A DNA stretch of 63,659 nt from Brachionus koreanus. Taxonomy: Eukaryota > Rotifera > Eurotatoria > Ploima > Brachionidae. Positions 13,954 through 26,454 of this stretch are shown piece after piece. Location: positions 2,038,197 through 2,101,855 of the forward strand of contig PJRA01000196.1 of NCBI GenBank assembly GCA_016987375.1, given 5' to 3'. A model generated the notes under the pieces. It searched no databases. It was not told the DNA's origin and saw only the letters and a list, made by a program, of their open reading frames with translations. The position numbers and the translations under genes are program-made. Position 1 is the stretch's first letter. Every line of letters starts with the position of its first letter.

Positions 13954-14919
13954 ATTAGACATTGATATAGCTGATGGTAATCCTCACTTGAGCTCGAGAA
14001 CTAGCTTGACCACGAATAATTCAAGCAAACAGTCTCAATCGAACGGAACATCGGGTCAAAAAGTGGTGCCGGGCATGATGGTGGCCAATTCAACAGCGCA
14101 GTCTTACGCGGCCATCGCTCATGCAGCTGCTGCAGCGGCCAACCAGCAACGAAATCAATTTGGCGGTAATCAGATAGACTTTTCGAGCTCGGGTAGCTCA
14201 CAAAATTTGACCAAGTCGTATAACAATCCGGGCTTTTTCGAGACTGGCTCCTACACAAATGTAAATATTTTAATATTTTAATTCGAAGTAAATTTCAGAT
14301 GGAAATGGTCTAAGCGCGTTAAGTAAAGTAGCCAAAAGTTGGATTAAACTAATTAGGAAAAGCTTTTTTTACTTTTAAAAATAAAATAATATTCACAGCT
14401 TTACAATCACAAGCTATTTGTGCTATCTTTTTGTCTTTGTGTCAATCACTTGCTTTAATCATTTGTTTCATTTAATTTTGTTTGTTTCTTTGCCAAATTC
14501 TAAAATTGATAGACTAATTTAACATTTTTTGTTTTTTTTTTATCTAGCAAAACCCATTGGAGTCGCCACCGCCGTATGATGCGACTCTTCATCAACCGAC
14601 TAAAAATCAACAACAACAACCACAACATCCAATGCAACAACAAAAAGAATATATGGGCTCTAGCACCAGAATTATTCAGGGTTCAAATACGCCTGTAAAC
14701 CAAAAGAACATGACTTCATTGTCCTACACTGTCACACCTCAGCAAAACTATAATTCTACGCCCAATGCTTTAACCAATTCATTACAGCATTTACAGTACA
14801 CGACTGTGCAAAATTTGGCTCGAAATCGCAATCCATTGAATGGCATGAACGATCAAATGGACACTCAGCAGCAAACCCAATACACGACCATGGCTCAATT
14901 GAACCCAATAGATGTTTAA
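13954..14919 (+). CDS. Alternative cytoplasmic tail (isoform B) of the immunoglobulin-type gene
   Basis: Two exons, 13954-14260 and 14548-14919, form an alternative 3' end of the gene starting at 9977. The short exon ending at 13172 leaves phase 2, and both 13295 (tail A) and 13954 (tail B) supply the single base needed, so either can follow it. Tail B adds about 225 residues and makes a 700-residue protein. It contains an alanine-rich patch, a PPPYD motif of the kind bound by WW domains, and a glutamine-rich end finishing in LNPIDV. AATAAA at 14987 would serve as polyadenylation signal. Mutually exclusive use is inferred from splice phases; tail A ends in its own stop, so both cannot be translated from one mRNA unless tail A is skipped. 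Confidence 0.75.
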
Positions 14920-16344
14920 TTGTTATTGATTTTTAGAAGGTCATCTTAGCTTAGCCGTTTAAAAAATTTCTTTAAAATAATTAAAAAATAAAACACAAAA
15001 TGTGTTCTTTTGTGTAAATTCGTCATGATATTGTAAAGTTTTATGCTTTTTAAGAATTTTTTTTTTTTACTTACTTTATTTTATAATCCTAAATATGTTG
15101 TATTTTTTATATCACTTGGCATCAAATGATGTTTAATATTTTAAACTTAATTTTTTTTTGATACATTCAATTTAATATGGTCTCACACAGACTTTAAGAA
15201 TCATTTAGACTATACTGATCATTAATTACAGTATAATTTTTTCATAAATATTGTTAAAGAGTTATGTTTTTTTATTATTGTTTTATGATTATTTTAAATA
15301 AAAATTCTTAATTGCCTAAAATAATAATTTTCATAATTAAATTTTTCTAGATGATTTTAATAAATGGATTTTCATTAAATTTAATTTTTTTTCTCATTTA
15401 AAAAAGTATACAAATATGGTACACTGTAAGCGATCGAAGTACATAGCAACAATGTACAAAATCTATGATAGAAACATGTGTATGCTAAATTAGAGTCTTT
15501 ATTTTTTTGAAAAAATTAAGTAATACATTAATCAAATTAATGTATAGGTCGAGGTAGGATTAAATTAAAATTAAAATGATCATTTAGTCAATATGTTTAC
15601 ACTTAAAACTTTTGTAGACAACTTAGTTAAAGAAAAATTTAAAAATTAACCGTAAAATTAAGGCAAAATTGAAGTTTATGATCTAAATTAAATTTACCAT
15701 TTATCAAATTGAAAATATGCTCTGAGTAAAAAATTTATTGTTACCTTTAATTTTCTATGCTTGTAATTTTCTCCAAAAACTGCAAAATGCATGCACAATT
15801 TTGGTTGAGTTTAAAATGCTTTGTTACTATGAAAATTTGTCTTTGAATTAAATTTTTCAATTAAAAAAAAGTCCTATAAATTTTTTAAAACGATAGTTTT
15901 TGAGTTAAATTTTGATCACAAACTTCAATCTTATTTAATTTATCTCTTATTTTAATTAGAAAAATTCTTAACTACCCAAGACTGTCAAAAATGACCCTAG
16001 AAAAAATATTAAAAAGTTTATTTTCGCCTAAATTTTTGTTTTTCGAAGGGCTCTGTAATGCAAACCAATTAATATGTTGAAATTTTTTTTCAACTTTAAT
16101 CAAATGTCACCTTACAATTAATTCTGATTTAAAAGTTTTAATATAAATAATTTAATAAATAATAAACCATTAAATCAATGAAAAAAAACTAAAATTGTTA
16201 GACAAAATTTTATTATTTTAACTTTTAGGAGGCCATTTAAGTTTTATTTCAAAATGAATTGATTCAGGTACCCATTGCAAGTATTCATTCAACAAATCTT
16301 AAATAATTATTTTAATTTAATGAATCTAAATTAAAAGAATAAAA
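14920..16344. other. Intergenic sequence between convergent genes
   Basis: The stretch holds the 3' untranslated regions of the immunoglobulin-type gene (plus strand) and DHX37 (minus strand). It is A+T rich, with no further exon, RNA gene or transposon that I can recognise. Confidence 0.5.
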
Positions 16345-19300
16345 TCAATTACAGTCTTTTTTTTCTTCCCATATTTCATTCAATTTTTGCTTCGAAGTAA
16401 TTTTATGAGAAATCAACGCATTTAGTAAAGCTTCGGTCCGGGGCTGCAATCTAAATTAAACAACTAAATAGTTAAGCTTAAATTAGAAATTCAATTTTCA
16501 TACTTTGCCCATGATTTGAGCATTGTGCTAGGAGAACCCAGCAATACTGAGCTGTACTTTTTAAGATCTGAATATATATTTCCTTCAAGAAAAAACTTGG
16601 CAAACCATTTGTACAAATCGAGTGACTCTGGAAACTCAACTTCGACAGGCTTAATTTTCCACATTAAACTTCCAAAAGTAGACTCTCTATGACACATAAC
16701 TTTTCCAATTTTTGCACAAAATCTTGGCTTCATTAGCTCAAATCCTTGTTCAGTTTCATTTACAATAGGCTTGTTAAATGAACATTGACTTGGTAAATAG
16801 ACAGGAAGCCATTCGTTTTCAAATGCACAAACACCTTTCATATACATTTTGCTCGTCTCAACCATGTCTACATAACAAACATAGTTTGGTAGCTCTTTGA
16901 ACAAAACACTCGATGGATGTATAAAAATAGGTTCGGCAAGAATTAAACTTTGATAAGCATTTTTTATTTCTTTTCCATCTTTTATCAAAACTTGGTCATA
17001 ACGCTTGGCTATCCGATCGACCATACCACTCAATACTAGTTGTCTAAGTAGTTTTGCATGTTCTTCATTCGGCGGTGCCATCTTTGGGTCTATTTGAAGA
17101 TCGATATTAGGAAAAATAACATTAACAGTGTTAACAAGTTGTTTGCGTAGTTTCCTTGCTTCGACTATGGCTTTATATCTGATTCCATATTGTTCACAAA
17201 ATTTCAAAATAGCTTCATTATCATTTGAGTTATGTTGTTGATACTCTACAGCGCCCAGTGCGACCAACAAAAGCATTAAATCACCCAAAAGGGCTGAATG
17301 TGTACCAGTGACTCCTCCTTAAATTTCAAAAATGTACAAATTCATCAATATTTAAAGATAGAATGATAAATTTTTAGTTTCATAAAAGAAATTAGTATCA
17401 GAATAATTTTGATTTTTTAATAGAAATAGTGAAAAATTTATAAGATAGCTTATTGTGCTTTCCGTAATAAATTCTAAAAATAGCAGTAAATAAAAAATAT
17501 TTTAATTTTCTTATTTTAAATTTAGTATTTAATTCAATTTTAATTTTTTGTCTTTCTTTTTTTGTTATTAAACAAGCTTTATTAATAAAATGAATTAAAA
17601 GAAAAATTTACTTTAGTAATTTAAACAAAAGAAAAATTTTAATTAATTAAAATTTGAATTTGTATCGATTTTTAAAGAATAAAAATTATAAATTTTAAAG
17701 TCTTTGACTTTGACTTGTCTTGAGAATTTTGACTTTTAAACAACTCTTGTTTAAATATACATTCAGATGTAATTAAAATTTAAAAAGAATAAAGCTGATG
17801 ATGCTTTTTTAAAAATAAATTTGAATTCTTTAAAATAGAAAAATTCCTTAATTGAAAATTTAATTTATTTTTAAATTTGGAAAAATTAGCTACCTTTTTC
17901 GAAAATTTTTTTCTATTTAATTTAAATTTATTTTTAAGAAATAAAAAATTATTTTTGAAAATTTTTATTTATTTTTTAAATTATTAAATAGATTTGATCA
18001 ATTGATTAAATAAAAAATTTAATAAATAGAAAAGCTTCTAGTTATTCTTTCAGCATAATATTTACATTTGATTAATTTTAATACTATGTATGGTAGTGAA
18101 TGCTGGGGAATATTTGTAGCTGACAGAAAAAGTATTAATAAATTCCAAACTTGTAGCTTAAGATGAATTCTAAAAATAAACTGGCCTGATACAATAATAA
18201 ATGACGAACTATTCAAAAGAACAAATTCGGAATCAATGAGCCTACAATGGACACCGCAAGGCAAGCGAAGAGTAGGAAGACCAGCAATGACTTGGGGGGC
18301 AACAATCATGAAAGAGCTCACTGAAATGGGTATGAAATGGGGTGAAGCAAGCGAAAAGGCAAAAATTGACTTGAGTGGAAATAAAAAGTAATGACTCTTT
18401 GTTCCACTAAGAGTAAAAGGAAAAAAAAAACTGAATTAAAGTCTTGAAAATCAATGAAAGCTAAAGGCAAGAAGATATGAAAAAAATAAAATTTAACTCT
18501 CAAGGAAGGGCTTTATTTTTAAAAGGACGACGGCATCATTTTAAATTTTATTTTTTTTCAAAAAAGGTGATTTTAATGTAAAAATTCTATTTTTTTATTT
18601 TAATTAGTATTTAATTGTTATTAAATTTTTCTAAATACTTTCCAAATTTAGAAATAAGCTAAGCTAATTAATGCAAAAAGTGTCAATTTGTAACATCTTA
18701 TGGCTTTGCGTATATTTTGTTTATATAGCTTTTAAAACTGTTTTTATTTTTTAGAATTTATAAATAAAAATGAAAAATCGCATCTTTGTTAATTGATTTT
18801 GAAAGTTATTTATGCAAATTGCTAAAAAAGTCTTTTGAGTGTTAAATAAATTTATAGTGTTGGATCCTGTCAGTGACGGCCACTGGATAACTTGGTGTTT
18901 GCCGCAGTGGGAAAGATTTTTTTTTCAAAATTTTAACTTTTTTTCCTATACTCAATTGTTTTATCTATCGAATAATTATATTTGAAAATTTTTTTAATTT
19001 TGTTTTTGTACATGGCCAACACGAAGATTTGGCGGTCCAGTGGCCGTCACTGACGGTACCCAACACTACAAATTATTGATTGTTAAGATTTAAGTTTTAA
19101 AAAAAAAACAGAAAAACTCTAATAAAAAAATAATACCTAAAATTTTTTGTCTTAATTGTGAGTATTTGATAGAAATTTTTTCGCATGTTTCACTGCCATT
19201 GTCCTTAGTTGGATTAGCATTTACTGTGGTATCGCCTTCAAGAAACAATTCAGGCACACTAAGGCCACAAATCATGCAAATAACATATGACAAAATAAGC

Positions 19301-22300
19301 TTGTTATTTTGTTGCCTGCTTGCCAAAGTTAGCATTTTACTGTAGCGCGGGTTAATTGGAAACGAGGCCATTTGTTTGCCAAGACTAGTAATTTTGGTTA
19401 TTTGCTCGTCTTTTTTGTTCTTAATTCTGGTCTTGTCATAGTCAAGTGCACCTAGTTGAACAAGTAGATTTTCGGCCGCCTTTACTGCCAAACTATCGGG
19501 TGGGGTCGGAAAAGGGAAATTTTGTATGCGGTCAATACCGAGATCTTTCATTTGTAAAATTAAGTCTTCGACTGGTTTGCGTGCTATCTCAGGTTCCATG
19601 AACTTGGGAAATTCGTCATTGTAAACAGCTGACGAATAAAGACGATAACAATGACCTGGCGATGTTCTACCAGCACGGCCGGATCTTTGATCCGCCGAGG
19701 CTTTAGACGTCCAGCATATTCGGAATGTGGACACTCCGGTTACTTTGTCGTAAAATTTGACTTTTATTTTTCCACAATCGACCACGTATTTTATATTCGG
19801 AATGGTCAGGGATGTTTCTGCAATGTTTGTTGCCACTACGCAAAGTCGATGGTTTTCTGGTATTTTTTCAAACACTTTGGCCTGTTTTTCAGTTGAAAGC
19901 ATAGCGTATAATGGTAGTACATAAAGCGGCTTAACAGAATTGCTATTTACGGAATTTTTAAGCGGATTTTCTTCGCCAATTTCTTCATCATCACTTTGGC
20001 TGTCATCGTCTTCTTGGTCAAATCTTAAATCATGCTCATCCTGATCTTCAAGCTCTTCATCGTCCGCCGGCATCGTCGAATAATCGTCAAGGCTAATTTT
20101 AAAATTTTCCTTTTGCTCACTTAGATTTGAATGCGTGGATTGTTCAGCCGTCTTTGGAAAAGCTTTTCTCAGCTTATTGCATAAAACATTTACTTCTTGC
20201 TGGCCAGTGAGGAAAACCAAAATTCCGCCTTCGGGTAAACGACGATGGATTTTGCACACTTTTCGGTACGCTTCAGCCAAATAGTCCTCATAAGTGTGTT
20301 TGTTAAAGTGAACAGATACTGGAAATTGTCTGCTGTCGACTTTTAGGCATTGTGGCACTTGTTTAAAGAGCGTTCGGTTTTCGGTAAAGTCTTCGACGCG
20401 AAGAGTAGCTGACATGATAATCAGTTTAAGTGGATTGCAGCGCTTATTCCGGACTGGTACTATGCGCGACAAAAGACCTATCAAAATGTCTGTGAAAACA
20501 CTACGCTCATGAGCCTCATCAATTATAATGGCACTGTATTTGGTCAACAGGAAATCGTTTTGAACTTCTTTAAGCAATACACCATCGGTCATAAATTTTA
20601 TACGAGTCTCAGCTTTTGTAGTACCTTCATATCTAATTTGATATGAAACAATTGATTCTGTTTCTTTGAAGTTCATTTCGTCAGCTACTCTTTTAGCCAT
20701 GCTTATTGCGGCCACACGTCTTGGCTCTGTGATACCAATAACTAATCCATCTCTGCAAAAAAAATTCTTAGAATCAGAGTTGTTCTTAAGTCATAAAAAT
20801 AGCATCTTTAATAAAATTAAAAATTCTTGAGTTTTAATAAAAATTTATTGATTAATTATAATTAAAGTTTCAAAAAAAAATTCAAGTCAAGTCACTGATT
20901 TGACATTGAAAAAATGATTTTAAAATGACCTTTATCTTTTTTTGACTTGAACGTTCAAGTCTGCTTAAAATATGCATTTAATTAGATTTTATTAAACAGG
21001 TTATTAAATAAATTACTGGGAGTGAATCAAAACATAAGTGAGTTTATCAGTTATATCAGAAAATTTTTTTAATTAAGGAATAGACCTAAAGCCAAAATCA
21101 GCTAGAAAAAAATCACATCTTAGAATGTAATACAAAATAATTAACCTTTTTATTTTTAATATTAATTTCCATATTGAAACAAATCAGTATTCTTGATGCT
21201 ATTAATCTTAAATCATCAAAAAAAATAGAATTCCTTACATGTTATTTGAACAGATAATTTCATTAAGCAAAATTAGTCATAAAATCGGAAAAAATATAAT
21301 ACGCCATTTGAAAGGCAAAGCAAATTTTATTGATTAAAAATAAAAACCTAAGTATAAATATTTTACCAAGCATTTTTATCAAATAAAAATTTAATTAATT
21401 AAATTAATAAAAAATTAATTTGATCTAAGTTTTTTAACGGGTGGCCAATAATGGTTGTCCTTAAATTCATTTAGAAAAAAAAATGATGATCTAACTACGA
21501 TATAAAAGTGAAATTTAAATTGTATTTTTTTTCTAGTTTTTAAAATTCATATTTTTTTAAAACTTATTTTCAAAATTTATCACTCTAGCCTTTTAATTAA
21601 CCATTTGCTAAGGCCTTAGTTGTCCTCATATGACACCATAAATTTGTTGCTAGTTCAATTTAACATTTTGTAAAGAATTTTTTTCTGATTAAAATGAGTC
21701 ATGGATTGTTTTTTTTTTCGTCTAATTTTCAAGAAGACATAATCAAAAAAAACTAAAAAATGTCCATTGTTTTAAAAACTGATAGACTTGGGCGTTTTAT
21801 GTTTATATCGAATAAATTTGATCTATAAAATGTATTATCCTCAAATTTTTACCACATAAAATTGATTTTGAATTTTTAAAAATATATCTTAATCAAAAAA
21901 AAATCTTTATTTTAAGCCATAGTTATTTACATGTTTAATAATTGTATGTATTTCGGTTTTGTACCAAAAGTCAAAGTCTAGTAATGATATTCAAAATGCA
22001 CTAAAGCCAAATTAATCTAAATTTAAAATATGATAAATTTGCAGAGTTTTATCAGATTATTGATAATAATGCAGCTTTGAATAGTGTTGGGGGCCGGCCA
22101 AGAGGCCACGTGTCCGGCCAAAAAAAAAAAATATCGAGACCGTGACCTGTCCTGCAAGCGGTCAAATCACGGCCGGTCGATTGAACGGTTAAAGCCCGTG
22201 GCAGGCCGGCGAAGCAGCGGCCAACAAAAAGACCGACCGAGAAATGGCCGGCCAAATTTTAGAAGACCGTGTGGTGGCCGGCCTCCTAGCGGCCAAAATA

Positions 22301-24272
22301 AAAACCGCAGAAAGGCCTTTAAACGGCCAGCCACCACACGGTCTTTTAAAATTTTGCCGGCCATCACACGGTCGGTCCTTTTAAAGACGGCTCACATACG
22401 GCCGGCCAATTTACAGACGGTCTAAAATTCGGCCGTTAAATTCACAGCCATAAAAGGCCGCTTATAGCGACCGGCCAAAGTTGACCGTTACCCAACACTA
22501 GCTTTGAATGTTGCACCATGTTACGTTTGCGGAACTTGCTTTTGACTTTTAAAAGAAAAGTTATAAGAATTTTTAACATTTTGTTCTGTTTTATTGTACT
22601 AAATTTCACAAAACCTGTATTTCTAGATAAAAAAATAACATGCTTTTGGTTTTTCTATGCTTCAATTCAGTTCCAAATTACCATGCACATGAGTTTTTTT
22701 TTGCCATGTACAAATGCAAAATAATAAGTTAATTACTCTAAAATTAAGCCTTTGTTGGCAATGAAAATTTAAAACATGATTACTGTCTAGATAATGTTAT
22801 GTTCTTTGGAAACCCAAAATTTTATTTTTTTAAGGCAAAAAATTTTTAAATAACCTTTCCTTTAAAAATGTGTTGTACTTTCAGACCCAAGCATTGAATA
22901 ATAAAATTAAAATATCTTTTAAAATCATATGTAACAGACAAATTTAATATCATATCTTTTTATAATAATTATTGTAGAATTAGATTTGTTTCTCAAATCA
23001 ATAATTCTTATTCAATCAATAAAACGTTTATATTCTGATAGAGCTTAAAATTTTCTAAATCCTTTTATATAAACAAAAAGAATGTTCCAATTTTTATTAT
23101 TGAAATTTCAAAAATAAAAATAAAAATTGATATTGTTCAATTATAAAAATTATATTTGAAAAAATTTTAATTTAAAATTTGTTTTTATTTTTGGCTCCAT
23201 AAAAATTTGGCTTAAAAGGCGTATTTATCGAATTTTAGAATAATTCTATGATAAAAAACTTTTTTATAAATAATTTTAGGAAAGTTGACTAGTACGAACA
23301 CTTATTTGATCATTAATTATCAAAATTTAACAAAATTAGGAATTGTTAGAAATATAATCTTAAAAAATGAAATATTTCTAGAAAAAAAATTATCAATATT
23401 TACTCGGCATATCCTGCTTCGTACAAAAACTGGGGTACCTGAGTTGTTTTACCAGATCCGGTTTCTCCACTTATTATTATAATATCATTATTATAAATTT
23501 TTTCCATGATAATTTGTTCTTCACTTATAATTGGAAGTTTACTTCGACTTTCCTTGATATCATCTCTTCTCTCCACATGAACATATTTAGTGCTTCGTTT
23601 GTTCTTAGAGTGCGATTCATTTTCTTGTTTGTGAAATTCTTCATCTTCTGAGTCAACAATTTTATTTGGTTTGAATTTTTCCATATTAGATTCAGTAAGT
23701 TTTATGCGTTCAATCTCTTGTTTTTTTTTAAATTGTTCCAAGGCTTTTTGAAGTTCATCTTGATCTATGTCACTGTCCGATGAAACATCGTCAGTATCAG
23801 TTGATGCAACTTCTGCATTTAAGTCTTCAGTTTTTTTTCGTTTATTACTACCTGAAATGGAGTTTATGGTCCTAGTCTCAGATTCATCTGATTTGTCTAT
23901 CAATTTTCTTTTTTCTTTTTGGCCTATGTCTTTAACTGAACTATAAAGCTTAAGCTCATTCGAATTAACTTGGACCGACGCTAGCTTTTCAAGAAGTTCC
24001 TCTCGTTTAGAGCTTTTATTTTTTCTTTCCAAAACTTTTTCTAGTTTTTTTCGTTCTTTTTTGGATAATGGACGCTTTTTATGCTCATTTACTGTCTCGT
24101 TTTTGTTAGCTTTTTCTGATTTGTTTCCATTCATTATAAGCATATTTGAGTCGTTTTCCATTTGATTGACAAATTCATCTTTCTTTGAGAGACCTATCTG
24201 ATCTAAATTAACCTTGACATCGGAGGATTCGGTTTCCTGCCGTTTAACCTTTTGCTTTATCTTTTTAACCAT
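16345..24272 (-). CDS. DHX37: DEAH-box RNA helicase DHX37 (yeast Dhr1/Ecm16 type)
   Basis: Four exons on the minus strand, 24272-23404, 20752-19137, 17317-16504 and 16450-16345, join in phase to 1134 residues (human about 1157). DHX37/Dhr1 is the nucleolar helicase that displaces U3 snoRNA during small-subunit ribosome assembly. The N-terminal third is basic and includes the family block [14 protein letters not shown]. Helicase motifs are complete: [11 protein letters not shown] (269-278), Ia [14 protein letters not shown] (368-371), III SAT (about 404), [10 protein letters not shown] and [10 protein letters not shown]. An acidic insert ([12 protein letters not shown]...) sits inside the second RecA domain. 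The C-terminal [11 protein letters not shown] and MYMKGV blocks belong to the OB-fold region. Intron 1 (2651 nt) and intron 2 (1819 nt) carry mobile elements; the last intron is 53 nt. Family assignment is secure. Confidence 0.95.
18080..18390 (+). mobile_element. LINE C-terminal fragment in DHX37 intron 2
   Basis: The plus strand reads YGSECW...[10 protein letters not shown]...ILKINWPD...NDELFKRT, then [18 protein letters not shown] and [13 protein letters not shown]. This is the tail common to RTE/BovB-like and related LINE reverse transcriptases (the GKRRRGRP..TW block). One in-frame TGA interrupts it, and the usual WIGHVLR segment between NSES and LQWTP is deleted. It lies antisense to DHX37 in the intron and is a dead relic. 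Confidence 0.82.
18855..19068. mobile_element. hAT-like MITE, copy 1, in DHX37 intron 2
   Basis: A 214-bp element bounded by terminal inverted repeats. The left end starts TAGTGTTGGATCCTGTCAGT, and the right end read in reverse starts TAGTGTTGGGTACCGTCAGT; about 30 of 33 positions agree. There is no coding capacity. The flanks (TAAATTTA and CAAATTAT) are compatible with a decayed 8-bp target duplication. The same terminal motif bounds the element at 22082-22500, where an intact 8-bp duplication supports the hAT-like assignment. Confidence 0.78.
22082..22500. mobile_element. GC-rich hAT-like foldback MITE in DHX37 intron 1
   Basis: A 419-bp element starts TAGTGTTGGG and ends CCCAACACTA. It is flanked by a perfect 8-bp direct repeat, GCTTTGAA, at 22074-22081 and 22501-22508, the duplication length typical of hAT transposons. 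The interior is strikingly GC-rich for this window, with many GGCCGGCC and ACGGTC motifs. It contains a long internal palindrome: about 22252-22282 pairs with 22324-22356 (CACACGGTCTT in one arm). Open frames through it are translations of the repeats, not genes. It is non-autonomous; the mobilising transposase is not in this window. Confidence 0.88.
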
Positions 24273-24825
24273 TTGAATTTTTTTTAATTTTCAATCTAAA
24301 AATTTTTTGGTTTAGAACACATTTTTTTTTATTTTTTACAAGTACTTTTTGTTAAATTACATTTTGTTTCATATTTTAATTTACATTTTCTCAAAATAAA
24401 AAGATGATCAAAATTTAGAAGATGATAAACTTAACTTAAATATTAAAGCTTGGGTTTATTTTGGACAATTTCTAAAACCACGAGGTCTATAAGCAATAGT
24501 TTTAGATATTTTTTTCTTGCTTTAATTATTCTTCTTTGGTAATAAAATGGAAAAAAATTTGAATAAAAACATTTTTATTTAGTATGCTAAATGATTATTT
24601 AACAGTTCAAATATTTCAAATGATCGCTCAAAAAGTTTCCATAAAATGATCCATGGCCATTTTGGACAAATCATCATCTGAAAATATACAAACCCCGCGC
24701 AGCCATCTTCAAAAAAGACACTAATATTTAAAAAAAAATCGTTTGTCTAAAAAATTAATGAATTATATTTTAAAAATCTAAAAGTTAATTAAAGAATATA
24801 TATTTAGAATTAATGGATTTTTTTT
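24273..24825. other. Intergenic sequence upstream of DHX37
   Basis: A+T-rich sequence holding the presumed DHX37 promoter and 5' untranslated region on the minus strand. No gene or repeat was recognised. It runs directly into an assembly gap. Confidence 0.5.
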
Positions 24826-25153
24826 NNNNNNNNNNNNNNNNNNNNNNNNNNNNNNNNNNNNNNNNNNNNNNNNNNNNNNNNNNNNNNNNNNNNNNNNNNN
24901 NNNNNNNNNNNNNNNNNNNNNNNNNNNNNNNNNNNNNNNNNNNNNNNNNNNNNNNNNNNNNNNNNNNNNNNNNNNNNNNNNNNNNNNNNNNNNNNNNNNN
25001 NNNNNNNNNNNNNNNNNNNNNNNNNNNNNNNNNNNNNNNNNNNNNNNNNNNNNNNNNNNNNNNNNNNNNNNNNNNNNNNNNNNNNNNNNNNNNNNNNNNN
25101 NNNNNNNNNNNNNNNNNNNNNNNNNNNNNNNNNNNNNNNNNNNNNNNNNNNNN
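24826..25153. other. Assembly gap (328 N)
   Basis: A run of unknown bases. The flank to its right contains a LINE remnant, so a repeat-induced break in the assembly is likely. Nothing can be said about its content, and any reading across it is meaningless. Confidence 0.99.
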
Positions 25154-25339
25154 ATTTCTCGAGTCATTTTTTTGAAATATATTTTTTAAATTCTCAGGCG
25201 AGTTATGAAAGAATAGAGACTTAAAAGAGAACGATAACATTCTTTCTAAAAATCTATGTTGAAAAGCATATAACCCATATTTTTCAAAAAATTATTAACA
25301 TCATTAACGTTTTCGACCAGTTTATTATAGTTTATATCG

Positions 25340-25930
25340 AATTTTATATCAATTTATGTCCTAATGGTTAGAAATTACTAATGTAGTCTCACAAGGGTCG
25401 GTCCTATACCGCTTCTTTTTTTTGATATTTATTAATGATCTTTCAAATGTTGTAAAAAATAAATGTCAGAAATATGGTGATAATAAAAAAATATTATCAA
25501 TTGTCAAAGATGTAAAAAACAAAATTTTACTCCAAAAAAATATAGTTCATATTTCAAGCTGGTCTATTGAATTCAAAATACCAAAATCCCTTGTAATGCA
25601 ACAAGTTCTTGGTGCCCGCATTTAGAAAAAGAAATTGTTGTACTTGAAAAAGTTCAGAGAAGTGCAACAAAAATCATTCCTTTCGTTCGTAATTACAAAT
25701 ATGACCAAAAGACTTGAGCTGCTAGAGTTAACTGATCTCAAAGTAAGAAAAATAAGGGGTGATTTAATTCAGATCTTTAAGATGATAAATGGCTATGAAA
25801 GTGTTCAACTTATTAATGGAATGAACCTTTCTCCCAATCAAGTATACAATTTGAGCAAACACACAAAATCCATGATTAGAGAAGATGTCAAACATTTCAT
25901 GCATCATTATCAAAAAAAATTGATTTAATT
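25340..25930 (+). mobile_element. Dead LINE reverse transcriptase fragment
   Basis: The plus strand contains, in shifting frames, the reverse transcriptase blocks SQGSVL, FINDLSNVVKNKCQKYGDN (the catalytic YADD box, here YGDN), LEKVQRSATKII and RLELLELTDLKVRKIRGDLIQ. Frameshifts separate the blocks, and the second catalytic aspartate is replaced, so the copy is inactive. The 3' part, 25635-25928, resembles the C-terminal thumb region of the same LINE group as the remnant at the left edge of the window. Confidence 0.82.
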
Positions 25931-26454
25931 AAAGTAAAAATAGACTTGAATTAGTTTTGACTTAATTAATAATAATAAAATTCTTTTAAATTAAATCAAG
26001 TTTAACGTTAACTCAAGTCAAAACTTCACTTCTGTCAAAATACTTTAAGTAGACTTTTCCTGCAATTTTTACTTGAGAAATTTTATAGAATTTTAAAAAA
26101 AGAACTTGAAAAACAAAACCGAGTATAAATAAGTTCTAATTAAAAGACAAAAAATTTATTAAAATCTTAATTATAAATTTGTTTCTTGATTTTTATTCCC
26201 AAATCAAATTAAATATGGAATTAAGACTAAACTACTATAATTTTTTTTATTTATTAAATGATCTGCTAAAGATAGATTTTTATATATAATTGTGTCTTAT
26301 TTTAATATATCTTTCTACTAAATCTTTTCTCTTAGGTATAAACTCATCTAGTTAAATTAATAATTGTAAAAAAGACTTTAATTTGGTTATAATTTTTTTT
26401 TTTATTTTCAGTTTGTCCATGGGACTTAAAATTTAAATAAATAAATATAAAGAA
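25931..26454. other. A+T-rich intergenic sequence
   Basis: No gene, RNA or structured repeat recognised between the LINE remnant and the PPCS pseudogene. Confidence 0.5.

Noticed and set aside
22052..22425. Overlapping open frames on both strands in the GC-rich patch
   Set aside because: They are translations of GGCCGGCC-type repeats within the MITE; codon pattern and composition are those of the repeat, not of a protein.
24778..25240. Open frames spanning the first N gap
   Set aside because: Unknown bases create artificial open frames; there is no sequence to support them.
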